DNA of 64,000 nucleotides from Cranoglanis bouderius (Eukaryota > Chordata > Actinopteri > Siluriformes > Cranoglanididae): positions 5,724,300 to 5,788,299 of the forward strand of contig CM042558.1 in NCBI GenBank assembly GCA_023630585.1, in the 5' to 3' direction. Both the position numbers and the translations under genes were made by a program. The notes beneath the pieces were generated by a model. It saw only the letters and a list, made by a program, of their open reading frames with translations, did no database searches and was not told the origin of the DNA. Shown here one piece after another: positions 13,074 through 22,112 of this stretch (position 1 is its first letter; every line of letters begins with the position of its first letter).

Positions 13074-14284
13074 TTGGTCATATTCTGCAATAAGAAAACA
13101 AAACTGCAAAATCAATAGAAAAATATCTTGAAAAGCTTTTCCTTCTTTATTTTGCAAATGTTTGCACTCAACTATATTTGCTTCTGAAGTTGACAGTAGT
13201 TTCAGCAGCTATAACTCTTCCCTATGCACTTGCAGGCAGTGTGTAGTGAGCAGCTCTGTGAGCTGACAAACAAATGCAGGTTGACAGAGCTGGACCTCTA
13301 CAAGTTTTGTTTTGTTTTGGTCCAAAGTGCCACAATGGCCGTCACTGAAAGCACAAAGAAACACAAATAAGTAGACTGGCGGTAACAAGACACGGGTAGA
13401 ATCATCATGGATAACCTACCAATATACCCACTTTGTCTCCATCCACAGCTGACGCTCGACCACGCCCCCGTTGCCACACTCCTCCAAACGCATTTTCAGG
13501 AAAAATGATGATAGCGTACATAATCCACTTCATTCATGTTCATTTACACCTGCGAATCCGTATCACAACTGCTGATGACTTATACCGAACACATCACTGA
13601 AATGTCCTAGAATACATTAGCCCAAATGGAGATCGTGAGGATCCTGAAGATCGTGCCACTCTGTGTAATCACTTGACGTTAATGTCACTTATAGTCTGCA
13701 TGAATCTACAGCCGTGGGATCATTACACCCACAGCCCACAGCGTCACTTCATATTATTCTGTGTGCAGAATGAAATACGACTTGATCTTAGGCTCTGCTC
13801 CATGCTGCTGGATGCAGCTCTGAGGCTGATGGTAATGAGCACTGACTGACTGTGAAGATGGACTTTTTTCTAAGGCTGGAGTATAAAAAAAAAACTCCCG
13901 CTAAAACAAGGCTAACGATTTTAACCGTGAATTAAAATTGCTGGCTTTCCAGGATAACTTGCACCTTTCTTCCATCACTCAATAATAATTCTTAACTAAA
14001 AATCTTACAAACTGCAGCTTTAAACAGTAATGGACTTCCTCCTTGTGGCGTTATTTTATTTTTTTAACAAACACTAACATGTCTACTTTTTTTTTTTTTA
14101 TACTTTTAGGTGGATACGAGGAGAACACTTCAGATATAAGTTTACCAAACCTGGCAGTGCTTCTGCAGCCAAGGGGAACTGGTGGGTCAGAAGGCGCATT
14201 GGGCCTTACTTTCCCCCAGTCAATTTGGAAGGCCTCAGAAAGTACTTTCGGTCGAGAAATTGGCCGCAACCAGATACCTACTGA
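1879..14284 (+). CDS. lmf1: lmf1, lipase maturation factor 1 (3' part, seven exons in window)
   Basis: Joined exons 1879-1944, 5818-5985, 9445-9619, 9801-9954, 10279-10462, 10599-10711 and 14110-14284 read in phase for 344 residues plus stop and align throughout with vertebrate LMF1 (about 567 aa), covering roughly residue 223 to the C-terminus. The signature stretches are GLIKIRGDRCWRDLTCMDYH, HHSPWWFHRFET, SGNLSFLNWLT, RRPCLISPYHYRLDWLMWFA and RWIRGEHFRYKF. LMF1 is a multi-pass ER membrane protein that helps lipoprotein lipase, hepatic lipase and endothelial lipase fold and assemble into active dimers; its C-terminal lumenal domain (DUF1222/LMF) is essential for this. All introns are GT-AG with consistent phases and no exon is disrupted, so the gene looks functional. 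LMF1 is preferred over the paralogue LMF2 because the match runs without gaps to the C-terminal end. The 5' exons are absent from 1-1878 and must lie left of the window. Confidence 0.95.
2253..2813 (-). mobile_element. MITE, cagtactgtgcaaaag family, copy 1
   Basis: 561-bp element flanked by TA on both sides with inverted ends cagtactgtgcaaaagtttt and its complement near 2795-2813. On the minus strand it keeps a short piece (KKRSECESQSLQKNCGWF) that in less damaged copies reads SPEELWLVLQ, like the C-terminal tail of a Tc1 transposase. It is therefore probably an internal-deletion derivative of a Tc1 element. Other copies are at 16475, 62830 and (fragment) 5385. Confidence 0.8.
2876..3565 (+). 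pseudogene. Truncated Tc1-like element, 5' half
   Basis: After a TA it starts cagtggtgcttgaaagtttg, the end of a known fish Tc1 type. A broken transposase starts near 3241 (MARTKEISEDLRVLMLIRLE) with a helix-turn-helix region and stop codons at the position of FK*FGLHQSTVRQIV. The catalytic domain and right end are missing; the element stops near 3565. Confidence 0.75.
3816..5376 (-). pseudogene. Tc1-like transposon with broken transposase, family cagtgggtatagaaaa, copy 1
   Basis: 1561-bp element with TA on both sides and inverted ends cagtgggtatagaaaataat and complement. The minus-strand transposase is spread over three frames (about 4925-4140): helix-turn-helix part SMPRSTVKSIIKKWKVF, DEL catalytic region near CSDELFGLN, QHENDPKHTAK with the second Asp, and SPDLNPIENLW with the final Glu. 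This is the DDE layout of Tc1 (DD34E). Frameshifts and stops make it inactive. A sister copy is at 23041-24630. Confidence 0.9.
5385..5660 (+). mobile_element. MITE fragment, cagtactgtgcaaaag family (diverged)
   Basis: The interior matches copy 16475-17055 in the same direction: a segment reading aatctccagaagaaccgtgg, and a terminal-side segment ending tttactgctctttgc. Both termini are missing. It directly adjoins the Tc1 element ending at 5376. Confidence 0.6.
5818..5985 (+). CDS. lmf1: lmf1 exon, 56 codons
   Basis: Acceptor cacacag ends at 5817 and donor gtgatg begins at 5986. The exon is in phase 0 throughout. It encodes TQPVPNPISYFLHHSPWWFH and continues into a hydrophobic membrane segment, ELIVPFFTFMG. 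The preceding intron (1945-5817) is filled by a Tc1-derived MITE, a truncated Tc1, a full-length Tc1 pseudogene and a second MITE fragment. Confidence 0.95.
6101..6134. repeat. (AAT)n microsatellite
   Basis: Eleven or so uninterrupted AAT/ATA triplets in the lmf1 intron. Confidence 0.9.
6417..8683 (+). pseudogene. Tc1-like transposon, family cagttgcaatcaaaatt, interrupted by a MITE
   Basis: The ends cagttgcaatcaaaattatt and ataattttgattgcaactgc are inverted repeats. The length without the internal insertion is about 1.38 kb. The plus-strand transposase is broken: RRQVVKNPRVTAEDLQQDFV (helix-turn-helix region), TVKHGGGSVMLWGCF (middle) and WTFQQDND (second catalytic Asp) are in different frames with stops. 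The downstream (Glu-containing) region is deleted. It sits inside the LINE remnant at 6145-8925. Confidence 0.85.
6968..7855. mobile_element. Non-autonomous DNA transposon with CAGTGGTG ends, inside the Tc1
   Basis: 888-bp insertion starting cagtggtggatgaagtac and ending ttacattacaccactg; interior ends contain gagtaaaagtac on one side and its matching direct/inverted forms on the other (near 7005 and 7740-7810). It separates the Tc1 transposase codons on both sides. The ends are those of a common fish hAT-like MITE; no transposase is present. I could not define a clean 8-bp target duplication. Confidence 0.6.
8942..9022. repeat. (TA)n microsatellite
   Basis: About 80 bp of uninterrupted TA following a poly(A) run, followed by (GAT/AAT)-type triplets to 9065. 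It abuts the 3' end of the LINE remnant and may have grown from its tail. Confidence 0.9.
9100..9300 (-). pseudogene. L2-clade LINE fragment, C-terminal region
   Basis: The minus strand reads SQLVKNVRASVFTRKRKSKH then ITPVLFKLHWL, a pattern typical of the region after the reverse transcriptase in L2-like elements (QLVQNAAARVLT...HITPVL..LHWLP). It is short and broken. The same region is present in the copy at 50010-52086. Confidence 0.6.
9445..9619 (+). CDS. lmf1: lmf1 exon, 58 codons plus 1 nt
   Basis: Acceptor tttatag ends at 9444. The exon starts VVLIISGNLSFLNWLTIVPS and runs through a loop rich in Gln and Glu (MQNEEAAGQTATK). The donor is gtctaa, a weak match to the vertebrate consensus after the GT, but the split Gly codon G|GC is completed correctly by the next exon. 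The exonic Lys/Gly end agrees with the human exon junction. Confidence 0.92.
9801..9954 (+). CDS. lmf1: lmf1 exon, 154 nt
   Basis: Acceptor tcccttag ends at 9800 and donor gtgaag begins at 9955. It encodes GMLIRRVVNVAFGI, a membrane segment with YLSVPVVINLLSPRQVMN, and IVNTYGAFG, and ends with AG of a Ser codon finished by the next exon. Confidence 0.95.
10279..10462 (+). CDS. lmf1: lmf1 exon, 184 nt
   Basis: Acceptor ctctgtag ends at 10278 and donor gtaagg begins at 10463. It encodes SITKERTEVVFQGTLNASHS, then the conserved lumenal core YEFLCKPGALDRRPCLISPY and HYRLDWLMWFAAFQ. The NAS sequon (Asn-Ala-Ser) is a possible N-glycosylation site in the ER lumen. Confidence 0.95.
10599..10711 (+). 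CDS. lmf1: lmf1 exon, 113 nt
   Basis: A pyrimidine-rich acceptor ending ccccccag precedes 10599, and donor gtaaga begins at 10712. It encodes TYEQNEWIIQIAGRLLANDS and LMDHNPFQGKDKP; the final CG is the start of an Arg codon split with the last exon. Confidence 0.95.
10712..11036. other. lmf1 intron, mostly nothing recognised
   Basis: Intron sequence with a (CT)n tract at about 11012-11034 and no recognised element. Confidence 0.4.
11037..11835. mobile_element. Foldback DNA element with long inverted repeats
   Basis: The two ends are inverted: ccaggggcattgccag near 11037 and gttatgcccctgg near 11823-11835. Further inward, agatggcagtattgtaattt (about 11156) pairs with a stretch near 11700-11730, and aggcaagaccaatcgcac (11219) pairs with gtctgattggtcttgcct near 11450-11467. 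It is non-coding and is therefore best called a MITE or foldback element of unknown superfamily. Confidence 0.6.
11836..12939. other. lmf1 intron with simple repeats
   Basis: Contains poly(T) near 12030-12051, a poly(C)/(CT)n tract at 12247-12290 and a segment around 12340-12560 that appears related to one at about 13200-13500 (both carry ctctcc..cagct.acgctcg-type text before cacgcccc/cacacccc). This suggests a diverged unnamed repeat. No gene recognised. Confidence 0.35.
12940..13172. mobile_element. Short Tc1-type MITE, gttgagtgcaaa ends
   Basis: 233 bp flanked by TA, with inverted ends gttgagtgcaaatatttgca and tgcaaatgtttgcactcaac. A (TA)n tract at 13020-13066 lies in the middle. No coding potential. 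Confidence 0.75.
13173..14109. other. lmf1 intron, unnamed repeat copy
   Basis: No gene recognised. The 75-bp segment about 13497-13574 (ccacttcattcatgttcatt and following) recurs near 17931-17985 in the intergenic region, so it belongs to a dispersed repeat. A poly(T) run lies at 14087-14099 just before the last lmf1 exon. Confidence 0.35.
14110..14284 (+). CDS. lmf1: lmf1 terminal exon with stop codon
   Basis: Acceptor tacttttag ends at 14109. The exon encodes RWIRGEHFRYKFTKPGSASA, then WWVRRRIGPYFPPV and a C-terminal RKYFRSRNWPQPDTY before TGA at 14282-14284. The WVRRRIG and YFPP blocks are the expected C-terminal end of LMF1. The preceding 3.4-kb intron holds two foldback repeats and simple repeats. 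Confidence 0.95.
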
Positions 14285-14775
14285 AGAGTTGACACTGACA
14301 TCAGTGTCAGTGAAAAAAATCAGACAACTGTGTTGGCACACATGTTAGAAGTACTCTAAGGATACTGTGCATAGGTGTAGAAAATATAAATGTATTTCTT
14401 GCAATGCAGGTTTAAGTTCAAATGATGTATGTATCAGAAAAAATAATTAAACAAATGTATTGTGGTAACATCATGTATGATTTCTTCACAATACCTTAAT
14501 CACTTTTTTGTGAACTGTTCCCTGTATCTTTTTGTTTTTGATATATTTGTGCAGAAAACGATCAAATTTGTTAAATTGTAATGATGCATTAAGGTGGGAA
14601 TTCACCCTATAGTTGCATTCATGTTGCATTCTTGGGGTCAGAGCTGTCCTGAGTATGTGCCTTAGACTTGCCAAGTGTGCCATTCCCAATTTTTCACAGC
14701 AAAGATTGTCATTGGATATCATGAATTTCCTACAAACCATGCCACTAATAAAAATATGAAGTGGACCCATGCAGC
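14285..14775 (+). terminator. lmf1: lmf1 3' UTR with poly(A) signal at 14747-14752
   Basis: An AATAAA hexamer lies at 14747-14752, about 460 bp after the stop, and no other coding exon follows before the Tc1 element at 14923. A weaker AATTAAA-like site is near 14442. The exact cleavage point is inferred. Confidence 0.5.
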
Positions 14776-14922
14776 TTATTGAAAGTCTTCTTTTGGAAGA
14801 GTTTTTCACTAGTTTTCATAGCATGGCACTTGGATAGATCAATGACTGCATCTGTTTTAGTAAGTAACCTGCAAGACACATTTTGGGACATAACTTTACA
14901 GCAGTAAAGCATTCTGTCTATA

Positions 14923-16468
14923 CAGCCGTGGCCAAAAGTTTTGAGAATGACACAAATATTAATTTTTACAAAGTCTGCTGCCTCAGTTTTTATGATGGCA
15001 ATTTGCATATACTCCAGAATGTTATGAAGAGTGATCAGATGAATTGCAATTAATTTCAAAGTCCCTCTTTGCCATGAAAATGAACTTAATCCCAAAAAAC
15101 ATGTCCACTGCATTTCAGCCCTTCCACAAAAGGACCAGCTGACATCATGTCAGTGATTCTCACTCTCACCTGTGTTAACGAGGACAAGGCTGGAGATCAC
15201 TCTGTCATGCTGATTGAGTTAGAATAACAGACTGGAAGCTTTAAAAGGAGGGTGGTGCTTGAAATTATTGTTCTTACTCTGTTAACTATGGTTACCTGCA
15301 AGGAAACACGTGCAGCCATCATTGCTTTGCACAAAAAGGGATTCACAGGCAAGGATATTGCTGCTAGTAATATTGCACCTAAATCAACCATTTATCGGAT
15401 CATCAAGACCTTCAAGGAGAGAGGTTCAACTGTTGTGAAGAAGGATTCAGGGTGCCCAAGAAAGTCCAGCAAGCGCAAGGACCCTCTCCTAAAGTTGATT
15501 CAGCTGCGGGATCGGGGCACCACCAGTGCAGAGCTTGCTCAGGAATGGCAGCAGGCAGGTGTGAGTGCGTCTGCATGCACAGTAAGGCGAAGACTTTTGG
15601 AGGATGGCCTGGTGTCAAGAAGGGCAGCAAAGAAGCCACTTCTCTCCAGGAAAAACATCAGGGACAGACTGCTATTCTGCAAAAAGTACAGGGATTGGAC
15701 TGCTGAGGACTGGGGTAATGTCATTTTCTCTGATGAATCCCCTTTCCGATTGTTTGGGGCATCTGGAAAAAAGCTTGTCTGGAGAAGAAAAGGTGAGCGC
15801 TACCATCAGTCCTGTGTCATGCTAGCAGTAAAGCATCCTGAGACCACTCGTGTGGGGTTGCTTCTCAGCCAAGGGAGTGAGCTCACTCACAATTTTGCCT
15901 AAGAACACAGCCATGAATAAAGAATGGTACAAAAACATCCTCAGAGAGCGAATTCTCCCAACCATCCAAGAACAGTTTGGTGATGAACAATGCCTTTTCC
16001 AGCATGATGGGGCACCTTGCCACAAGGCAAAAGTGATAACGAAGTGGCTCAGGGAACAAAACATCGACATTTTGGGTCCATGGCCAGGAAACTCCCCAGA
16101 CCTTAATCCCATTGAGAATTTGTGGTCAATCCTCAAGAGGCGGGTGGACAAACAAAAACCCACAAACTCCAAGCATTGATTATGCAAGAATGGGCTGCCA
16201 TCAGTCAGGATGTGGCCCAGAAGTTGATTGACAGCATGCCAGGGCGAATTGCAGAGGTCTTGAAAAAGAAGGGTCAACACTGCAAATATTGACTCTTTGC
16301 ATAAACTTCATGTAATTGTCAATAAAAGCCATTGACACTTATGAAATACTTGTGATTATACTTCAGTAACAGTTAGTAACATCCAACAAAAAGCTCTAAA
16401 AACACTGAAGCAGTAGACTTTGTGAAAATTAATATTTGTGTCATTCTCAAAACTTTTGGCCACGGCTG
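14923..16468 (+). pseudogene. Nearly intact Tc1-like transposon, family cagccgtggccaaaag
   Basis: 1546 bp flanked by TA with inverted ends cagccgtggccaaaagtttt and complement. The plus-strand transposase starts at ATG 15288 (MVTCKETRAAIIALHKKGFT). It has a first helix-turn-helix (APKSTIYRIIKTFKERG), a second (VSASACTVRRRLLEDGLVSR), catalytic FSDES near 15731, QHDGAPCHKAK near 16001 and SPDLNPIENLW near 16096, giving DD34E, and would end at TGA 16290-16292. Only about two frameshifts (near 15850 and 16165) break about 340 codons. This indicates recent activity. Related copies are common in fish; horizontal spread is known for Tc1 families, but I cannot test it here. Confidence 0.92.
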
Positions 16469-16474
16469 TACATA

Positions 16475-17055
16475 CAGTACTGTGCGAAAGTTTTAGGCAC
16501 CCTATTTTTTTTTTTTTTTTAGTACAAACTTTGTTAGATTTTTTATTTTATGACTTCTACATTATCAAGTCAGTACAAAAAACATTTTAGATTCCCAAAC
16601 ATTAGTTTTCTAGCACAAAATAAAATGTTACAGAAAAATGTTTGTATGTCATTAAAGAAAGCAGCATATTACATAAGAGACACTTTTCAGACAAAAAACA
16701 CAATGAAGGCTGCTGGGTTTCGCTGCAGAAATAAGAAGCGAGTGCGAAAGTCAAAGTCTCCAGAAGAACTGTGGCTGGTTCTGCAATAAAACTTAATAAT
16801 AAAAGTAATACAGCTTACCAGCTCATTTCCTTATAAAACTGCACAAATAGTACAGGAGACTATTTTTATTTTATTTATTTATTTTTTTTGTCACACCAAA
16901 TATTGACTTTGTTTAATTTGTTACTGTTTACTGCTCTTTATGGTATTTATTTATTTTTTTTAATTTTATGTAGAAACATTTAATTTCATTATTTTGAAGG
17001 CATCTTTGCTCTACAGCGTTTCTTTGCATGTGTGTAAAACTTTTGCACAGTACTG
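16475..17055 (+). mobile_element. MITE, cagtactgtgcaaaag family, copy 2
   Basis: 581 bp flanked by TA, inverted relative to copy 1, with ends cagtactgtgcgaaagtttt and complement. Plus-strand frame 16550-16789 keeps KKRVRKSKSPEELWLVLQ, resembling the C-terminal end of a Tc1 transposase. It begins 6 bp after the Tc1 ending at 16468. Confidence 0.8.
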
Positions 17056-17990
17056 TATGTAAATGTTCAGAGTAGCCACCATGTCTGTCCTGTCCTAAGG
17101 GAAACAAAGGAGCTGATGTCACAGCGGAGGCTCTAGTTTATACTTCTAGAGCAGAAACTATGCCATACTGTTTTATGATGTGCCTTATGTAATCTTGCAC
17201 CTTCTAAATTTGACCTTTTTACTAGAAGCATGATTCCAGTAATGGACATGTAGAGATTACAAGTATATCACAACTGCAGACTTTTTTTTTTTTTTTTAAC
17301 CTGTAAATCCAGTAAACATCAGTCTTTGTTGGTTGAGAGTAATTGTTGAGTTGTCTTTGACAAGACAAAAGCTTTGATTGGGAACCTAATCTTCCCTTGT
17401 CAATCCTGATAAATCTGTTCACAAATTTCCAAAATTCTGAAATAACTGGACACTCCCAATTAGCCGTGGCTGGTGGTGATAGATATTAAATTTTAGCCCT
17501 TCCATCTACTATCAGTGGGTTGTCCAATACATTATCTCCCGAGGTCTCATTGGTGACGATGATGATGATATTCATCATCATCACTGGCTCTGGATAAGGG
17601 CATCTGTTAAATGCTGTAAATGTAAATAATACTGGGGCAAATTAATACACATACACATATAGGCAGATAGGTACCTGCATTAGTGATTTTAGCTCTTTTT
17701 TTCTGTCCATAATTCTCCACTGGCTCCATGTCATGTTTCATCTGCATAAGAAAACACGATCAACAGAAAACTTGTAACCCATTTGTTCAAACAAACAAGC
17801 AAAAACTAAACTAATCTGTCCTTTCACGAAATTTGTATTTTGATTAGACAGTGTGTCCTTAGTATATATACTATTAGTTTCTTCTCCAAACACATTTTTT
17901 GGGGGGGAAAAATTATGATGCAGTAAATAATCCACTTCATTCATGTTCATTCCACCTGTGAATCCGTATCACAACTGCTAACTACTAATA
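17056..17990. other. Intergenic, SINE/LINE tail and simple repeats
   Basis: Around 17583-17627 the text tctggataagggcatctg followed by ttaaatgctgtaaatgtaaa is the 3' tail shared by several fish SINE and LINE families; its complement occurs at 54487-54535. (GAT)n is at about 17556-17580. Near 17931-17985 lies a second copy of the repeat seen at 13520. No gene recognised. Confidence 0.45.
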
Positions 17991-18362
17991 CTAATACCCT
18001 TTGTTCTCAAAATAGCCTCAATTCTTCGTGACATGAATTCCACAAGGTGTTGGAAGCATTCCTTAGAGATTCTGGTCCATGTTAACATGATTGCATCACA
18101 CAAATCCTGCAGATTTTTCGGGTGCACCTTCAATCTCCCGTTCTACCATATCCAAAAGGTGTTCTATTGGATTCAGATCTGGTGACTGTGAAGGCCACTG
18201 CAGAACACTGAACTCATTGTCATATTCCTGAAACCAGTTTAAGAAGACTTTGTGACATGGTGTGACTTTGTGACAATCATCGCTTGAATACCACAGCCTA
18301 TTTGAGTATCGCTGCTGAAAATGTGTATCCCTTTGTGGCCACAATTTACCCATCTTCTAATA
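17991..18362 (-). pseudogene. Tc1-like transposase fragment, minus strand
   Basis: The minus strand reads QYSNRLWYSSDDCHKV-type text (damaged second Asp region), then VLQWPSQSPDLNPIEHLLDM with the conserved PDLNPIE block. Both ends are missing. The same family recurs at 39670-40860 and 45550-46200. Confidence 0.75.
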
Positions 18363-18394
18363 GCTACTTCCAGCATGATGATAAGAAAAAAAAT

Positions 18395-18720
18395 TAAGGT
18401 TGGAATGGCCAAGTCAAAGTCCAGACTTCAAACACATTGAGATGTTGTGGCAGGATATTAAGAGAGCTGTGCATAAATGAATGTCTTCAAGCATCAATGA
18501 ACTGAAACAATGTTGTAAAGAAGAGTGGGCCAAAATTTCTCCAAAATGATGAGAGACTGATAAACTCAATGTATACTTCAAGTTATTGTTGCTAAATGTG
18601 GTTCTACATGTTACTGAATTATAGGGTGTATTTATTTTTTCTCAGCTGGTTTCTGAATATTGGTTTACTTTTTGGGGGGAAAATGACTACATATCTGTTG
18701 TGTTTTTTTGTCACCTGAGG
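18395..18720 (+). pseudogene. Tc1-like transposase 3' fragment, plus strand
   Basis: Reads WPSQSPDFKHIEMLWQDIKR (the Glu region; NP changed to KH) followed by INELKQCCKEEWAKISP and the C-terminal end of a Tc1 transposase with stops, then a right terminus-like tail. It adjoins the opposite-strand fragment at 17991-18362. Confidence 0.7.
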
Positions 18721-18954
18721 TTATTTGTTTATTGATAACAATTGTGTGTTCCTCATCAACCTCTATTTATGCCCTGATAAATAAAAAAAAATAAGAAGAA
18801 GAATTGAAGGAAGGTGTATGTTCTTTTCCCCATGACTGTAGTTATGTTCTGATGGTGTCTCTTTGGTGGTTCTGATCCATGAAGTGACTTCAGCATAGTC
18901 AGCCATTGCATCAGTGAAGGATTGCAGAGAAAGAACTTCATACAGTATATACTG

Positions 18955-18974
18955 TGTGTGTGTGTGTGTGTGTA
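18955..18974. repeat. Short (TG)n tract
   Basis: Ten TG units immediately before the Tc1 terminus at 18977. Confidence 0.8.
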
Positions 18975-18976
18975 TA

Positions 18977-20552
18977 CAGTATCTCACAAAAGTGAATACA
19001 CCCCTCACATTTTTGTAAATATTTTATTATATCTTTTCATGGGACAGCACTGCCGAAATGACACTTTGCTACAATGTAAAGTAGTGAGTGTACAGCTTGT
19101 ATAACAGTGTAAATTTGCTGTCCCCTCAAAATAACTCAACACACAGCTATTAATGTCTAAACCACTGGCAACAAAAGTGAGTACACCCCTAAGTGAAAAT
19201 GTCCAAATTGGGCCCAAAGTGTCAATATTTTGTGTGGCTACCATTATTTTCAAGCACTGCCTTAACCCTGCTGGGAATGGAGTTCACCAGAGCTTCACAG
19301 GTTGCCACTGGAGTCCTCTTCCACTCCTCCATGACGACATCACAGAGCTGGTGGATGTTAGAGACCTTGCGCTCCTCCACCTTCTGTTTGAGGATGCCCC
19401 ACAGATGCTCAATAGGGTTTAGGTCTGGAGACATGCTTGGCCAGTCCATCACCTTTACCCTCAGCTTCTTTAGCAAGGCAGTGGCCGTCTTGGAGGTGTG
19501 TTTGGGGTCGTTATCATGTTGGAATACTGCCCTGCGGCCCAGTTTCCGAAGGGAGGGGATCATGCTCTGCTTCAGTATGTCACAGTACATGTCATAGTAC
19601 ACTCCCCGGTGCCAGCAGCACTCATGCATCCCCAGACCATGACACTCCCACCACCATGTTGCCACCACACACGCTTGACACCATCTGAACCAAATAAATT
19701 CATCTTGGACTCATCAGACCACAGGACATGGTTCCAGTAATCCATGTCCTTAGTCTGCTTGTCTTCAGCAAACTGTTTGTGGGCTTTCTTGTGCATCATC
19801 TTTAGAAGAGGCTTCCTTCTGGGACAACAGCCATGCAGACCAATTTGATGCAGTGTGCGGCGTATGGTCTGAGCATTGACAGGCTGACCCCCCACCCCTT
19901 CAACCTCTGCAGCAATGCTGGCAGCACTCATATGTCTATTCTGCAAAGCCAACCTCTGGATATGATGCTGAGCACGTGCACTCAACTTCTTTGGTCGACC
20001 ATGGCGAGGCCTGTTCTGAGTGGAACCTGTGCTGTTGAACCACTGTATGGTTTTTGCCACCATGCTGCAGCTCAGTTTCAGGGTGTTGGCAATCTTCTTA
20101 TAGCCTAGGCCATCTTTATGTAGAGCAACAATTCTTTTTTTCAGATCCTCAGAGAGTTTTTTGCCATGAGGTGCCATGTTGAACTTCCAGTGACCAGTAT
20201 GAGAGAGTGTGAGAGCGATAACACCAAACTTAACACACCTGCTCCCCATTCACACCTGAGACCTTGTAACACTAACGAGTCACATGACACCGGGAAGGGA
20301 AAATGGCTAATTGGGCCCAGTTTAGACATTTTCACTTAAGGGTGTACTCACTTCTGTTGCCAGCGGTTTAGACATTAATAGCTGTGTGTTGAGTTATTTT
20401 GAGGGGACAGCAAATTTACACTGTTCTACAAGCTGTACACTCACTACTTTATATTGTAGCAAAGTGTCATTTCTTCAGTGTTGTCCCATGAAAAGTTTAC
20501 AATAAAATAAAATATTTACAAAAATGTGAGGGGTGTACTCACTTTTGTGAGA

Positions 20553-20557
<5 letters not shown>
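18977..20557 (-). pseudogene. Nearly intact Tc1-like transposon, family cagtatctcacaaaagtga
   Basis: About 1.58 kb with TA at each end (the right one merges with a TA tract). The minus-strand transposase starts at the ATG near 20178 (MAPHGKKLSEDLKKRIVALH), with helix-turn-helix KIANTLKLSCSMVAKTIQWF, a second DNA-binding part VNAQTIRRTLHQIGLHG, catalytic WSDESKMNLFG, FQHDNDPKHTSK and SPDLNPIEHLWGILKQKVEE, ending GSHTKY at 19222. Two long frames (20249-19572 and 19668-19222) overlap, so a single lesion near 19600 appears to separate N- and C-terminal halves. A solo end of the same family lies at 39415-39636. Confidence 0.92.
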
Positions 20558-20589
<32 letters not shown>

Positions 20590-20610
20590 CATACATACAT
20601 ACATACATAT
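20558..20610. repeat. (TA)n and (CATA)n microsatellite
   Basis: TA units followed by acat units fill the gap between two Tc1 elements. Confidence 0.85.
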
Positions 20611-20611
20611 A

Positions 20612-22112
20612 CAGGTGCATCTCAATAAATTAGAATGTCGTGGAAAAGTTCATTTATTTCAGTAATTCAACTCAAATTGTGAAACTTGTGTATTAAATAA
20701 ATTCAATGCACACAGATTGAAGTAGTTTAAGTCTTTGGTTCTTTTAATTGTGATGATTTTGGCTCACATTTAACAAAAACCCACCAATTCACTATCTCAA
20801 CAAATTAGAATACTTCATAAGACCAATAAAAAAAACATTTTTAGTGAATTGTTGGCCTTCTGGAAAGTATGTTCATTTACTGTACATGTACTCAATACTT
20901 GGTAGGGGCTCCTTTTGCTTTAATTACTGCCTCAGTTCCGCGTGGCATGGAGGTGATCAGTTTGTGGCACTGCTGAGGTGGTATGGAAGCCCAGGTTTCT
21001 TTGACAGTGGCCTTCAGCTCATCTGCATTTTTTGGTCTCTCATTTTCCTCTTGACAATACCCCATAGATTCTCTACTGGGTTCAGGTGTGGTGAGTTTGC
21101 TGGCCAGTCAAGCACACCAACACCATGGTCATTTAACCAACTTTTGGTGCTTTTGGCAGTGTGGGCAGGTGCCAAATCCTGCTGGAAATGAAATCAGCAT
21201 CTTCAAAATGCTGGTCAGCTGAAGGAAGCATGAAGTGCTCCAAAATTTCTTGGTAAACAGGTGCAGTTACTTTGGTTTTCAAAAAACACAATGGACCAAC
21301 ACCAGCAGATGACATTGCACCCCAAATCATCACAGACTGTGGAAACTGAACACTGGACTTCAAGCAACTTGGGCTATGAGCTTCTCCACCCTTCCTCCAG
21401 ACTCTAGGACCTTGGTTTCCAAATGAAATACAAAACTTGCTCTCATCTGAAAAGAGGATATTGGACCACTGGGCAACAGTCCAGTTCTTCTTCTCCTTAG
21501 CCCAGGTAAGACGCCTCTGACGTTGTCTGTGGTTCAGGAGTGGCTTAACAAGAGGAATATGACAACTGTAGCCAAATTCCTTGGCACGTCTGTGTGTGGT
21601 GGCTCTTGATGCCTTGACCCCAGCCTCAGTCCATTCCTTGTGAAGTTCACTCAAATTCTTGAATCGATTTTGTTTGACAATCCTCATAAGGCTGCAGTTC
21701 TCTCGGTTGGTTGTGCATCTTTTTCTTCCACACTTTTTCCTTCCACTCAACTTTCTGTTAACATGCTTGGATACAGCACTCTGTGAACAGCCAGCTTCTT
21801 TGGCAATGAATGTTTGTGGCTTACCTAGTGAACCAAACTGAGAGACCATTTTGAAGGCTCAGGAAACCTTTGCAGGTGTTTTGAGTTGATTAGCTGATTG
21901 GCATGTCACCATATTCTAATTTGTTGAGATAGTGAATTGGTGGGTTTTTGTTAAATGTGAGCCAAAATCATCACAATTAAAAGAACCAAAGACTTAAACT
22001 ACTTCAGTCTGTTTGCATTGAATTTATTTAATACACGAGTTTCACAATTTGAGTTGAATTACTGAAATAAATGAACTTTTCCACGACATTGTAATTTATT
22101 GAGATGCACCTG
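20612..22112 (-). pseudogene. Tc1-like transposon, family caggtgcatctcaataaatt, copy 1
   Basis: 1501 bp flanked by TA, inverted ends about 200 bp long (caggtgcatctcaataaatt and complement). Minus-strand transposase: MVSQFGSLGKPQTFIAKEAG (about 30 codons deleted within the N-terminus compared with the copy at 48050), helix-turn-helix AGCSQSAVSKHVNRKLSG, catalytic LFSDESKFCISFG, then a frameshift near 21190 before PANSPDLNP-type text read in another frame near 21100. Defective but well preserved. Confidence 0.9.
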
